Shown here: positions 8,022-16,681 of the stretch, piece after piece | How positions within the stretch are numbered: position 1 is the stretch's first letter | Layout: each line of letters opens with the position of its first letter | Assembly (NCBI GenBank): GCA_944383415.1 | Contig: CALWPK010000003.1 | Location: 51,104 to 115,103, forward strand | Direction: 5' to 3' | DNA length: 64,000 nt | Source: an uncultured Clostridia bacterium | GTDB taxonomy: Bacteria > Bacillota > Clostridia > Christensenellales > UBA1242 | Position numbers and translations under genes: made by a program | The notes under the pieces: generated by a model | What the model saw: the letters and a program-made list of their open reading frames with translations, nothing else | What the model was told of the DNA's origin: nothing | Databases searched by the model: none

Positions 8022-8072
8022 ATGAAAATGAACATAATTATTGGCAAAATCATTGTATCGTCAATCATTTGA
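8022..8072 (+). CDS. Isoleucine-rich leader peptide of ileS
   Basis: The 16-residue ORF MKMNIIIGKIIVSSII contains seven isoleucines, with all three Ile codons used (ATA ATT ATT, ATC ATT, ATC ATT). It has no ribosome site; its ATG is at the predicted transcription start, so it should be translated as a leaderless message. It ends 2 nt before the 5' arm of an antiterminator. Stalling at Ile codons when charged tRNA-Ile is scarce would leave that arm free; reaching the stop codon would cover it. The peptide itself probably has no function. Confidence 0.85.
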   Translation: MKMNIIIGKIIVSSII

Positions 8073-8074
8073 TG

Positions 8075-8123
8075 AGCGTTTTGCTGTAATTAAACGAAAT
8101 GTCAGCAAGCGCTGGCATTTTTT
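8075..8123 (+). promoter_or_regulatory. ileS transcription attenuator (antiterminator and terminator)
   Basis: Two exclusive structures share 8103-8106. Terminator: AATGTCAGC (8098-8106) with GCTGGCATT (8111-8119), then six T. Antiterminator: TTGCTG (8081-8086) with CAGCAA (8103-8108), extended by AGCG (8075-8078) with CGCT (8110-8113) across a small bulge. The 5' arm of the antiterminator begins 2 nt after the leader-peptide stop. No T-box consensus is present in this leader. Confidence 0.85.
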
Positions 8124-8172
8124 AAGATTATTTCAAATGAGATATTAAAATTTTTGATTTTTAGGAGAAAAT

Positions 8173-11100
8173 ATGAAGAAAGAAAGTGCGAATCTAAACT
8201 ATGTGAAAATGGAAGAAGAAATATTGAAATTTTGGCAGGATAGAGATATCTTCAACAAGATGAAAGAAAAGAACAAGAAGACTGGCAAATATTTCACCAC
8301 TCTTGATGGTCCTATCACGGCAAACTATACTATGGGACTTCATCACGCCTATGGTAGGACGTTTAAGGACGCTATGATCAAATTCGAGGCAATGCGTGGG
8401 TGCGATCAGCATTATCAAAACGGCTTTGACGCACATGGACTACCTGTGGAAAAGAAAGTCGAAGAGGCGCTTGGTCTCGATAGCAAACGCGACATTGAAC
8501 GCTACGGAATTGATAAATTCGTCAAGGCGTGTATGGACTCTGTGGAGAAATATTCTGCACTGCAAACTCAATCTTCCATCAGGCTCGGTCAGTGGATGAA
8601 TTGGGAGGATAGTTATTACACCAATAGCGATGAAAATATCACGGCTATATGGTATTTTTTGAAAAAGTGTCACGAAAAAGGTTGGATCAAACAATCTTAT
8701 CGTCCCACTCCGTGGTGCACGCGATGCGGTACCAGCATAGCAGAGAATGATATGTCTGGAGATGACGTATATCGCGATGATACCTGTCAGGCAATCTTCT
8801 TCAAATGTCCTATCAAAAATTCGAATGACGATATCCTCGTTTGGACCACTACTCCTTGGACACTATGTGCCAATGTGGCTGTGGCTGTCAACCCAGAATT
8901 TGATTATAATATAGTAAAGATCAAGTCAAGCGACAGGAATCTGATAGTGATGGCGAATCTTATGAAAGTCTTGAAAGACGATGTGGATCACGTCATCAAG
9001 ACAGTGAAAGGAAGCGAATTGGTAGGCAAGGCGTATGAAACCTGTTTCCCAGAACTAGATGAACAGCAATTCGAGCATAAAATTGTGGCGTGGGATATGG
9101 TGGACGCTAGCGAAGGATCTGGAGCGGTGCATATTGCTCCGGGTTGTGGAGAGAGCGACTATGATTTGGGCAAATCGATTGGACTAAAAAATATTATTCC
9201 TATTGATGAGGCGGGATATTTCTATCCGAATTTCGGAGTGTTGGCGGGCAAAGATGCCAACAATGACGAAACTCGCGATTTCATATTCGATGTGCTGAAA
9301 CTGCGCGGAAAAGTTTATTACACTCACAAATATACTCACAGATATCCACATTGCCACAGATGCAAACGCCCTTTGGTGTACAGGCTGATCAGTCAATGGG
9401 TCATCAAAGTGGATGAGGTGAGACCTCAATTGATCAAGACGATTGACGACGTCGAATTCCAGCCAGATTTTATGAAAAAACGTATGCTAGATTGGCTCAA
9501 CAATATGGGAGATTGGTCAATAAGTAGGAATAGATATTACGGACTGCCACTACCTTTCTATCCTTGTAAAAATTGCGGAGAATTGACTGTGGTTGGCTCA
9601 ATTGAAGAGTTGAAAAACCTATCGAGTGCAGAAGAGGTGGACAAGATTCCTCATCTTCATAGACCATATATAGACAATGTGAAGATTACTTGTCCTCATT
9701 GCGGGAGCAAGGTGGAGAGGATCAAAGAAGTGGGAGATGCTTGGCTAGATGCTGGTATTACTCCGTTCAGCACAAACAAATATTTCACTGATCAAGAGTT
9801 TTTCAAGAAAAATTTTCCAGCAGAGTGCGTGATCGAGGGAAAAGAGCAGATCAGATTGTGGTTCTATTCCTTGCTCATTATGAGTGTCGTCATTTTGGGC
9901 AAAGCACCATACAAGAAGATCTCCACCACTCCAATGTTGCTCGCTCAAGACGGGAAGAAATTGTCAAAATCTAGCCCTAATAATATTCCTCTTGATACCG
10001 CATTTGAAGAGATTGGCGCAGATATCATAAGATACAATTTCGTCAATACTCCGCTTATCAACGATGTCAAGTTTGGACGCGAAACGTGTGATGAAGTGAA
10101 AAGAAAACTTTTGGGTCTTTGGAACGCGTATGTATTCTTGAACACTTATGCATATATAGACAATCCAGACCTCACAGATTACAAGCCTAAGGAAAGCGAA
10201 CTTTCGTTCATAGACAGATGGCTAATCAATCGTGTAAATGAATTCTCTTCCAATGCCTATACTGCATATTCCCATCAAAATTTCGGTGCGGTCGCTAAAG
10301 ATTTTGAAATCTTGGTGGACGAACTGACCAACTGGTATATTAGGAATAATAGACGTAGATTCTACAAGAGCGAAAACAATATTGACACTCTCAATGCATA
10401 TTTCTGCTTGAATTATGCTATCAAGAATATCAGTATGACGATGTTCCCTATCATACCATTCATTAGCGAATACTTGTGGCAAAATGCGGTGCGTGTTTTG
10501 GACAAAAAAGCACCGGAAAGTGTGGCATTAAACGGTTTCGTTTTGAATGAATATGAGGTGAAAGATTTAGGTTTGACTCACAAAACAGATATTGTGCGCG
10601 ATGTTTTCGCACTCACTAGCAAACTGAGAAACGAAAATCAGATCAAAGTGAAACAACCTCTCAAAACTCTATATATCAACGGCAATGACGATGTCGCTCA
10701 GGCGGTGGAAATCTATAGAGAAATGATAGAGAGTGAGTTGAATATAAAAAATGTCGTGATGGAAAAAGACAATTCCAAATTCAATATAGAGTTTTTGGTG
10801 CTTGACTTCAGAAAGGCGGGTGCAGTACTGAAAGGTGACGTCCAAAAAGTAAAAGAATTGTTGCTTTCTGCTGGCGAGAAAGAGATGGCTAGAATGGTGG
10901 GAGAATTCAAAGCGGGCAAGGTAAATGTCGGCGAATTTAAGAATTTGGATAGTTCATTGTTCAATATTTCCACCAAACCAAAAGACGACTTTGTGATCGC
11001 CAACGATGAAAGTCTGACAGTCGTTCTCGACATCACCATTGATAGAGAACTTATGCTTGAAGGATTGTCGAGAGAGTTGATCCGTACGGCACAAGTTTTG

Positions 11101-11313
11101 AGAAAAGAAGCCAATTTCAATGTAGAAGATAGAATATATTTGGATTTTGAGACTGAAAGTGAGGACCTGAACGAAATCATTGACAAATTTGCTGACAAAA
11201 TCAAGAGCGAACTTTTGGCTCTAGATGTGATGAAATTGAGCGATCCTGAAGTGGAAGAGAAATGTGAAATCGCTGATGAAAAAATTGTAATCAAAATGAA
11301 AAGAGCAAAATAA
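8173..11313 (+). CDS. ileS: Isoleucyl-tRNA synthetase
   Basis: A 1046-residue class I synthetase that charges tRNA-Ile. Visible features: the nucleotide-binding HIGH variant in YTMGLHHAYGRTF near residue 57, the insertion (editing) domain with TTTPWTLCANVAVAV, cysteine pairs (CTRCGTS near 184; CHRCKRP; CKNC and CPHCG) that probably bind zinc, GKKLSKSS (KMSKS) near residue 595, and an anticodon-binding C-terminal region. The NYTMGLHHAYGRT and KKLSKSS versions and the length resemble the eukaryote-like (type 2) IleRS rather than the E. coli type; type 2 enzymes are often mupirocin-insensitive, which is inference here. The start has the ribosome site TAGGAG. Expression should be controlled by the upstream attenuator. 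Confidence 0.97.
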   Translation: MKKESANLNYVKMEEEILKFWQDRDIFNKMKEKNKKTGKYFTTLDGPITANYTMGLHHAYGRTFKDAMIKFEAMRGCDQHYQNGFDAHGLPVEKKVEEALGLDSKRDIERYGIDKFVKACMDSVEKYSALQTQSSIRLGQWMNWEDSYYTNSDENITAIWYFLKKCHEKGWIKQSYRPTPWCTRCGTSIAENDMSGDDVYRDDTCQAIFFKCPIKNSNDDILVWTTTPWTLCANVAVAVNPEFDYNIVKIKSSDRNLIVMANLMKVLKDDVDHVIKTVKGSELVGKAYETCFPELDEQQFEHKIVAWDMVDASEGSGAVHIAPGCGESDYDLGKSIGLKNIIPIDEAGYFYPNFGVLAGKDANNDETRDFIFDVLKLRGKVYYTHKYTHRYPHCHRCKRPLVYRLISQWVIKVDEVRPQLIKTIDDVEFQPDFMKKRMLDWLNNMGDWSISRNRYYGLPLPFYPCKNCGELTVVGSIEELKNLSSAEEVDKIPHLHRPYIDNVKITCPHCGSKVERIKEVGDAWLDAGITPFSTNKYFTDQEFFKKNFPAECVIEGKEQIRLWFYSLLIMSVVILGKAPYKKISTTPMLLAQDGKKLSKSSPNNIPLDTAFEEIGADIIRYNFVNTPLINDVKFGRETCDEVKRKLLGLWNAYVFLNTYAYIDNPDLTDYKPKESELSFIDRWLINRVNEFSSNAYTAYSHQNFGAVAKDFEILVDELTNWYIRNNRRRFYKSENNIDTLNAYFCLNYAIKNISMTMFPIIPFISEYLWQNAVRVLDKKAPESVALNGFVLNEYEVKDLGLTHKTDIVRDVFALTSKLRNENQIKVKQPLKTLYINGNDDVAQAVEIYREMIESELNIKNVVMEKDNSKFNIEFLVLDFRKAGAVLKGDVQKVKELLLSAGEKEMARMVGEFKAGKVNVGEFKNLDSSLFNISTKPKDDFVIANDESLTVVLDITIDRELMLEGLSRELIRTAQVLRKEANFNVEDRIYLDFETESEDLNEIIDKFADKIKSELLALDVMKLSDPEVEEKCEIADEKIVIKMKRAK

Positions 11314-11370
11314 TTTTTGTTATAGACTTGATAAACGAACCGCAAATATGTCACTTAAAATAAAACTTGC

Positions 11371-11404
11371 TAGGAAGAAATCTTAATTTCTTCCTATTTT
11401 TTTT
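11371..11404 (+). terminator. Terminator of ileS
   Basis: Stem TAGGAAGAAAT / ATTTCTTCCTA with a 4-nt loop, followed by a long T run. The same 11-bp arms recur after tRNA-Arg at 11889. Confidence 0.9.
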
Positions 11405-11702
11405 ACGAATGAAAACCTATTGATTATCTAGTATTGCGGTTGAGGTTAATTTTTGATTAAATAAAATAAATGAGAAAATAAAGTTTGATATTTAAAAACG
11501 GAATATAAAATATTATCAGTACAACGTGTTTATATTATGCAGTAGGTGATTGCAATTTTGCATTACTGAGGATTGGATCTTAATTTTGTATTGTATTAGG
11601 TGTCAGTATTCAGGCATTAAATATTTCAATCTATTTATATGTCAAAATTCTTAAAAAATATATATGAAATCTAGAATAATAGGTTGAATTTCATTTTGAT
11701 AG
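11405..11702 (+). other. AT-rich spacer between ileS and tRNA-Arg
   Basis: About 300 bases with no ORF, repeat or structured element that I can support. Confidence 0.6.
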
Positions 11703-11731
11703 TTGATTTTTAGTTGAAGATATGATATACT
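11703..11731 (+). promoter_or_regulatory. Promoter of tRNA-Arg
   Basis: TTGATT, 17-nt spacer, TATACT. Confidence 0.6.
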
Positions 11732-11757
11732 ATCATAGTTTGAAATTTTATCGTAAA

Positions 11758-11833
11758 GATCTCGTAGTAAAACTGGATATTACGGAGCCCTCCTAAGGCT
11801 TTGTTCTGGGTTCGAGTCCCGGCGGGGTCACCA
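11758..11833 (+). tRNA. tRNA-Arg(CCT)
   Basis: A 76-nt cloverleaf: acceptor GATCTCG / CGGGGTC (two G-U pairs), D-stem GTAA / TTAC with GG in the loop, anticodon stem GAGCC / GGCTT around CTCCTAA (anticodon CCT), T-stem CTGGG / CCCGG with loop TTCGAGT, discriminator A and an encoded CCA end. It reads AGG codons. It is a single gene with its own promoter and terminator. Confidence 0.93.
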
Positions 11834-11888
11834 TTATGAAAAGACTACTTTGATTGAAGTGAATCACGATGTGGTCGCTCAAAAAACT

Positions 11889-11922
11889 TAGGAAGAAATT
11901 TTGGATTTCTTCCTATTTTTTT
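11889..11922 (+). terminator. Terminator of tRNA-Arg
   Basis: Stem TAGGAAGAAAT / ATTTCTTCCTA and a T run. The arms are identical to the ileS terminator about 520 bp upstream, while the loops differ. Confidence 0.88.
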
Positions 11923-12084
11923 GATCTTTTCTATTGTAAAATTCTATCAAATCTTCAACTAATATTTGATATTATATTAGTCTATTAACATTTTTATATG
12001 AAAAAATATTAATAATTGTATACATTATGTAATCTATCAATGATCAATCTATTCAAATAGAAATTTATAATGAAATGCAGTATT

Positions 12085-12996
12085 TCACATTTGTGCTATT
12101 AAGGATTCAATTTGCTCAAGTGTTGTGTATTGGAGAATTTGCTGTTTTAATAGGGTGGCGTTGTTTGTTGATTTTACGTACCACATAAGATGTTTCTTGA
12201 AATATGACACGAGTGTACGCTCAGTTTTGTAATAACTTTTCAGCAATTCGAGGTGAGTTTTGACCGCATCCTTTTTTGAATATGGAGGATTTATTTCTTT
12301 CAAAATTGAAAAAATTTCAGGATTACCTATAGCGTTCCTTCCTATCATCACGCCCGCACAACCAATAGATCTAGCGTATTCAACATCGTCTTTAGTCTTG
12401 ATATCGCCACTCCAAAATACTGGAATTCGTACACTTTCCACCAATTTTTTATATGCCGTTTTATCAACGGCACCGGCATATCCTTGCTCTCTTGTGCGCG
12501 CGTGAAGAGTGATGAAACTAACTCCCGCTTGTTCACACATTTTTCCGAATTCAATATAGTTTATATCTCCATCAATACCTAGACGAAATTTGACCGAAAC
12601 AGGCCTGTTGCTAAACTTCACCAACGCAGAGATAATTTCCCTAGTTTTCCCAATGTCTCGCATCATTGCCGATCCGTCATTGTTTTTTACAATCTTCGGA
12701 GCAGGGCATCCGCAATTAAAATCAATAATGTCAAAGTCTTTTAAAATGTCAGATGATATAACCTTAATTAAACTTTCTTTTTCGTGACCGAAAAGTTGAA
12801 CGGCACGAAGAGATTTGGATTCTTCCCTGAGCATTTTTTGCGATGTCTTTGAATTGTGTTCAAGTGCTTTAACACTGATCATCTCGCTGACCACCATATC
12901 GGCACCGAAATCTGCACAAATTTTCCTGAATGCAAAATCGGTGATACCAGCCATAGGAGCCAAGGCAATTATAAATTTGTTGAAATTAATTTTCAT
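12085..12996 (-). CDS. dus: tRNA-dihydrouridine synthase
   Basis: A 303-residue flavoenzyme that reduces uridine to dihydrouridine in the tRNA D-loop. Family motifs are plain: LAPMAGITDFAFRKIC near the N-terminus, the DFNCGCPAPKIVKNNDGSAM block with the active-site Cys, SVKFRLGID, THARTREQGYAG, and GCAGVMIGRNAIGNP (phosphate binding for FMN). Closest in pattern to the DusB group. I choose the ATG at 12996: it lies exactly 6 nt after TATAAT and lacks a ribosome site, whereas the longer frame begins with TTG. Probably a leaderless single-gene transcript. Confidence 0.92.
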   Translation of the reverse strand: MKINFNKFIIALAPMAGITDFAFRKICADFGADMVVSEMISVKALEHNSKTSQKMLREESKSLRAVQLFGHEKESLIKVISSDILKDFDIIDFNCGCPAPKIVKNNDGSAMMRDIGKTREIISALVKFSNRPVSVKFRLGIDGDINYIEFGKMCEQAGVSFITLHARTREQGYAGAVDKTAYKKLVESVRIPVFWSGDIKTKDDVEYARSIGCAGVMIGRNAIGNPEIFSILKEINPPYSKKDAVKTHLELLKSYYKTERTLVSYFKKHLMWYVKSTNNATLLKQQILQYTTLEQIESLIAQM

Positions 12997-13002
12997 AATT
13001 GA

Positions 13003-13030
13003 ATTATAAATCAAAAATTAATCTTTTCAA
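13003..13030 (-). promoter_or_regulatory. Leaderless promoter of dus
   Basis: On the minus strand: TTGAAA (13030-13025), 16-nt spacer, TATAAT (13008-13003), 6 nt, ATG. Confidence 0.7.
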
Positions 13031-13274
13031 AACAATTTTAAAAATAATTAAAAAATTTCTTAAAAAACATTAAAAATTATTAATTTTTTTATAACATTAA
13101 ATCAATTTTTAAATTTTTCATTAATTAAATATGAATGAAAGCAATTCTTATGTTTATAAAAAATTTTAATTATAATTTAAAAAATAAAATTATTATACTG
13201 CAATCTTTAAATGCTAAATTAATTTTAATCTAATTATCATTCATAATTTTAAATAATTTACAAAACATATATTT

Positions 13275-14783
13275 ATGAAAAAAGATAATTTAATGAAAGG
13301 AGCATTGGTCTTATCTGTTGGAGCAATTTTGGCAAAAATATTTAGTGCAATTTATAGGATAGGATTGACTAGAATTTTAGGTGGAGAAGGAATCGGATTA
13401 TATCAACTGGTTTTTCCACTTTATTCTTTGTGTGTGGTGTTGGCTACTGCAGGATTGCCGATGGCGATTTCAAAAGTGATTGCAAAATCAAAAACTCGAG
13501 GGAAAAGTGTGGTGAAAAAATGTTTATTTTTTGTGATGATAATTTCTCTAATTTTATCATTCATTTTATTTACATGCAGTAAGGGTCTAGCGAGACTTCA
13601 AGGAGAAGAGTCGATCAGTATATGCTATATCATTTTAGCACCAAGCATTATTTTGGTCAGTGTCTGTAGCGTCTTGCGTGGATATTTTCAAGGAGTTGGA
13701 TATTTTACTCCTAGTTCAGTATCAAACATCATCGAACAATTTGTAAAATTGTGCATAGGATTAATACTTAGCCTATCTTTAATCGGAATAAGTCTATTGG
13801 CATCTATAATTGGGGCGATGATTAGTATTGTAGTAAGTGAAATGGTTTCATTGTTGATCTTATTTATCTATTATAGGAACTGCAAAAGCGAAGAAGAGAA
13901 TCCGTCTAATCTTGAGATGAAAAATTTATTGAAAGATATTTTGCCTATTACTCTCACCAACATCATTATGCCGATTGCAACCTTTATAGATAGTATACTT
14001 GTGGTAAATTTATTAAATATCAATTTCACGCAATCAACTTCCGTCTTTTTATACGGATTGGAAAGCGGGGCAGTGTCTAGTTTGGTCAGTTTGCCTACAA
14101 TATTTTCTTTCGCAATCGCGAGTGTGATTTTGCCGAGCATTACATCAAACAATGTTGCTGAAAACAAAAATTTTGTGTTGTCAATAGCGATCAAAATTAT
14201 TTTAATTATAACGCTACCTTTTGTGCTGTGTTTTGCACTAATTCCAGATAGGCTAATCTCATTGCTGTACGGGAATGGTTTGAATTCAATGGGTATAGGT
14301 GGGCTAAACGTTGCATATAGATTGTTGATCATATCTGGATTTGGTTCAGTTTTTTTGGCAATCAGTCAAGTTTATTCCAGTTGTTTGCAGGCGGTGGACG
14401 AAAGGATGGCAAGCGTGAGGAATCTCGCGATAGCGGTGATGCTGAAATTTATTATAGAACTAATATTTATGCCAAGTTTGAAGTTAAATATCTATGTGTT
14501 GTCCATATCAAATCTTGTTTGTTACATTACAATGATGGTGCTAAATCATTTCGAGATCAAAGAGCATTTTAAATTGCGGTTCAATTATATCTTCACAGGG
14601 AAATTAATATTGTGCAACAGTAGTATGTTGTTAGTCTTGATCGTGGTTTTAAGTTTTAATAATAGTTGGGCGAACACATTGCTAGCGATAGCACTGGCAG
14701 GCATTAGTTATATTGCAAGTTTGATTTTGACAAAGATTTTTACAAAAAGAGATATCGCTTTGGTAAAATATAAAGTAAAATAG
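13275..14783 (+). CDS. SpoVB-like / MurJ-fold polysaccharide flippase
   Basis: A 502-residue integral membrane protein with about 14 hydrophobic helices, of the MVF/MOP flippase superfamily. The N-terminus KGALVLSVGAILAKIFSAIYRIGLTRILGGEGIGLYQL, the LATAGLPMAISK segment and the SVLRGYFQG block are typical of stage V sporulation protein B and its relatives, which move lipid-linked cell-wall precursors outward during spore cortex synthesis. It could be a vegetative flippase instead; the spore genes nearby make SpoVB reasonable. No clear ribosome site is seen before the ATG. HU follows 45 nt downstream in the same direction. Confidence 0.85.
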   Translation: MKKDNLMKGALVLSVGAILAKIFSAIYRIGLTRILGGEGIGLYQLVFPLYSLCVVLATAGLPMAISKVIAKSKTRGKSVVKKCLFFVMIISLILSFILFTCSKGLARLQGEESISICYIILAPSIILVSVCSVLRGYFQGVGYFTPSSVSNIIEQFVKLCIGLILSLSLIGISLLASIIGAMISIVVSEMVSLLILFIYYRNCKSEEENPSNLEMKNLLKDILPITLTNIIMPIATFIDSILVVNLLNINFTQSTSVFLYGLESGAVSSLVSLPTIFSFAIASVILPSITSNNVAENKNFVLSIAIKIILIITLPFVLCFALIPDRLISLLYGNGLNSMGIGGLNVAYRLLIISGFGSVFLAISQVYSSCLQAVDERMASVRNLAIAVMLKFIIELIFMPSLKLNIYVLSISNLVCYITMMVLNHFEIKEHFKLRFNYIFTGKLILCNSSMLLVLIVVLSFNNSWANTLLAIALAGISYIASLILTKIFTKRDIALVKYKVK

Positions 14784-14828
14784 TGTTTAAAAAACTTTGT
14801 ATTGGTAAATATCATCATGGAGGGAAAT

Positions 14829-15101
14829 ATGAATAAAAATGAATTTGTCAATGCGGTGTATTCAAAATCGGGTTTAACTAAAAAAGATTGCAAACTTTGT
14901 TTGGATACTATTCTAGAAGTAATTAAGGATGCACTAAGTCAAGGTAATAGCGTCACTTTGTCTAACTTTGGAAAATTCAAAGTGAACGAGGTGAAATCAA
15001 AGCCGATGTATAGTTTCAAAACGGGACAAACGCAGATAATAGAAGCACGAAAGTCACCAGCATTCAAACCTAGCGACAATCTAAAAAGGATAGTAAAATA
15101 A
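14829..15101 (+). CDS. hup: HU-family histone-like DNA-binding protein
   Basis: A 90-residue protein with the complete HU fold: N-terminal helices (MNKNEFVNAVYSKSGLTKKD), the TLSNFGKFKVNEVKSKP beta region, a DNA-contacting arm, and the C-terminal AFKPSDNLKRIVK. It binds and bends DNA as a dimer. In most HU proteins the arm reads R-N-P-x-T; here it is MYSFKTGQTQII, with no arm-tip proline visible, which could alter bending. The start at 14829 has the ribosome site GGAGGG; an in-frame ATG upstream is unlikely. Confidence 0.93.
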   Translation: MNKNEFVNAVYSKSGLTKKDCKLCLDTILEVIKDALSQGNSVTLSNFGKFKVNEVKSKPMYSFKTGQTQIIEARKSPAFKPSDNLKRIVK

Positions 15102-15127
15102 AATCACGATTACTCGTGATTTTTTTA
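15101..15127 (+). terminator. Terminator of the HU gene
   Basis: Stem AAATCACGA / TCGTGATTT with a 4-nt loop and a T run; it begins at the stop codon. Confidence 0.9.
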
Positions 15128-15310
15128 TTTTAAATAAAGGATAAATAAATTATAATTCTAGATCTATGCCAAAAAATTTAAAAAATGAATTTTTCTTAGT
15201 AAATTTTTATTAAAAATAATATTTTTTTATTATATTTTATAAATTTTTTTATTTATTTAAATTTTCATTATAGTCTTATATTTTTATCGCATTTTGATTC
15301 AATTAAAATT

Positions 15311-15763
15311 TTATTTAAAATTTTTATTTTTTCTTTTTGATTTGAAAAAATTTTGAATTAACATTTTATTTTCTTGTTCAAATTCGTGAATTTGCGTGTA
15401 AGAGGTAGTGTGATTGAGTGTATTTTCTAACATATTAAATTTTGATATTGCTCCAGATTTTTCATCTTTTACTGCAAAATACAAATGTTTGATTCGTGCA
15501 TTTAATATTGCACCTGCACACATAGGACAGGGTTCAAGATTGACATATATTTCGCAATCATCCAGTCGCCAAGATTTCAATTTTTTACACGCCTTTTCAA
15601 TTGCCAAGATCTCTGCGTGATGCGTGGCGATTTGATCTTTTTCTCGCGTATTATATGCACGTGAAATTATTTTACCATCGCGAGTGATTATCGCGCCTAT
15701 GGGCACTTCTCCTATTGAGTTTGCAAAGTAAGCGAGCGCAGTAACTTTCTTCATTGAATCCAT
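15311..15763 (-). CDS. tadA: tRNA-specific adenosine deaminase
   Basis: A 150-residue cytidine-deaminase-fold enzyme that converts A34 to inosine in tRNA-Arg(ACG). Zinc and catalytic motifs are present: HAEILAI (His ligand and Glu) and PCPMCAGAIL (two Cys ligands), preceded by EVPIGAIIT. The start at 15763 has AGAGGT about 7 nt upstream; MKKV three residues later is an alternative. The first 92 bases overlap the 3' end of the upstream peptidase gene in another frame, an unusually long overlap. Length is normal for TadA. Confidence 0.93.
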   Translation of the reverse strand: MDSMKKVTALAYFANSIGEVPIGAIITRDGKIISRAYNTREKDQIATHHAEILAIEKACKKLKSWRLDDCEIYVNLEPCPMCAGAILNARIKHLYFAVKDEKSGAISKFNMLENTLNHTTSYTQIHEFEQENKMLIQNFFKSKRKNKNFK

Positions 15764-16673
15764 TTGTCTTTACCTCTCTATCTATATTTTGCACAAAAGG
15801 ATCCTGAAAGTCAATTTGTTTTGAGTATTCAATCGCTTTTTGAAGTGCTAGAAGGGGGATGTCTTTATTCCTATTATAAATTTCTGGCAAACTTTCAACG
15901 CCTATAGGGTGAGACAAACTTTCGTCCCCAACCTCAAAGGTGTAGGAGGGAATGGTGAGTTTTTGAATGCACCAATCTTTATATCCTCCCGTTGAATTTT
16001 CTGTCAGGATCAAAGGGTAGCCTGTAAGTTCACTAAAACTTTCGCCAATAGACTGATCACGTGCGATATTTTCTTCGCTCTCACCTTCGAAGCCGTAATA
16101 AATGACATTGCCTTTTGTATGATACGAAATTGTAATGCTTGGTTTAGTATTCAAAGTAAAGTCGATCAATGATTGCACTTCACGTTCACTGTTTGGGTAA
16201 AATCCTACAAAATCTTCAGTGGCGGGGCAGAATACATTTTGACTGCCTCCTCCCCAATTTGCATCAAAGTTTGTATTGAGATCAACTAGATTGACATTTG
16301 CTTTGTATTGAGAAAAGTCCGTACTTCCGTTATTTGCACTGAGCAAATAATTTTTTGTGATGTCGCAGTTCAAAAAATCTATTCCGTCTAGGCAAATCTG
16401 TGCACCGTCTGGATTGGTTAAAAATACAAAATAAATTCCGCCACCCTTTACACTATCGTTGTTATGTAAATTTCTTGCCATTTCAACTAAGAGTAGAGCG
16501 GTGATGTACTCGCGTGCGTGAATTCCGCCCTGAATCAAGACCTGTGGACCAGAATATTCACCCACGTGAGTCGCCAAAATATTCTTTCCAAGCACGGATT
16601 TGCCTGCATTAAAAAGTTCCAAGCCTTCATCTTGAAGCCCTACAATTTGATTTTCCAACTCTTGATATGTCAT
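15672..16673 (-). CDS. M14-family zinc carboxypeptidase-like protein
   Basis: A 333-residue cytoplasmic-looking metallopeptidase (no signal peptide). The zinc site is recognisable: HxxE in GGIHAREYITALL near residue 50, the third ligand His in SYHTKGNVIYYGF, and the catalytic Glu in SYTFEVGDES. It resembles gamma-D-glutamyl-(L)-meso-diaminopimelate peptidases, so a role in wall-peptide recycling is plausible but inferred. The last 30 residues, after about DREVKTNG, overlap tadA out of frame and look like read-through sequence, so the ancestral stop may have been lost. The start is the ATG after AGAGGTGA. Confidence 0.82.
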   Translation of the reverse strand: MTYQELENQIVGLQDEGLELFNAGKSVLGKNILATHVGEYSGPQVLIQGGIHAREYITALLLVEMARNLHNNDSVKGGGIYFVFLTNPDGAQICLDGIDFLNCDITKNYLLSANNGSTDFSQYKANVNLVDLNTNFDANWGGGSQNVFCPATEDFVGFYPNSEREVQSLIDFTLNTKPSITISYHTKGNVIYYGFEGESEENIARDQSIGESFSELTGYPLILTENSTGGYKDWCIQKLTIPSYTFEVGDESLSHPIGVESLPEIYNRNKDIPLLALQKAIEYSKQIDFQDPFVQNIDREVKTNGFNEESYCARLLCKLNRRSAHRRDNHSRW

Positions 16674-16681
16674 AATCACCT

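Noticed and set aside
7973..8172. T-box riboswitch before ileS
   Set aside because: No AGGGTGG…GCG consensus; the leader is short and its hairpins fit peptide-based attenuation.
10713..11354. A 213-codon minus-strand ORF inside ileS
   Set aside because: An antisense shadow rich in Ser/Leu/Phe; the sense strand is clearly IleRS.
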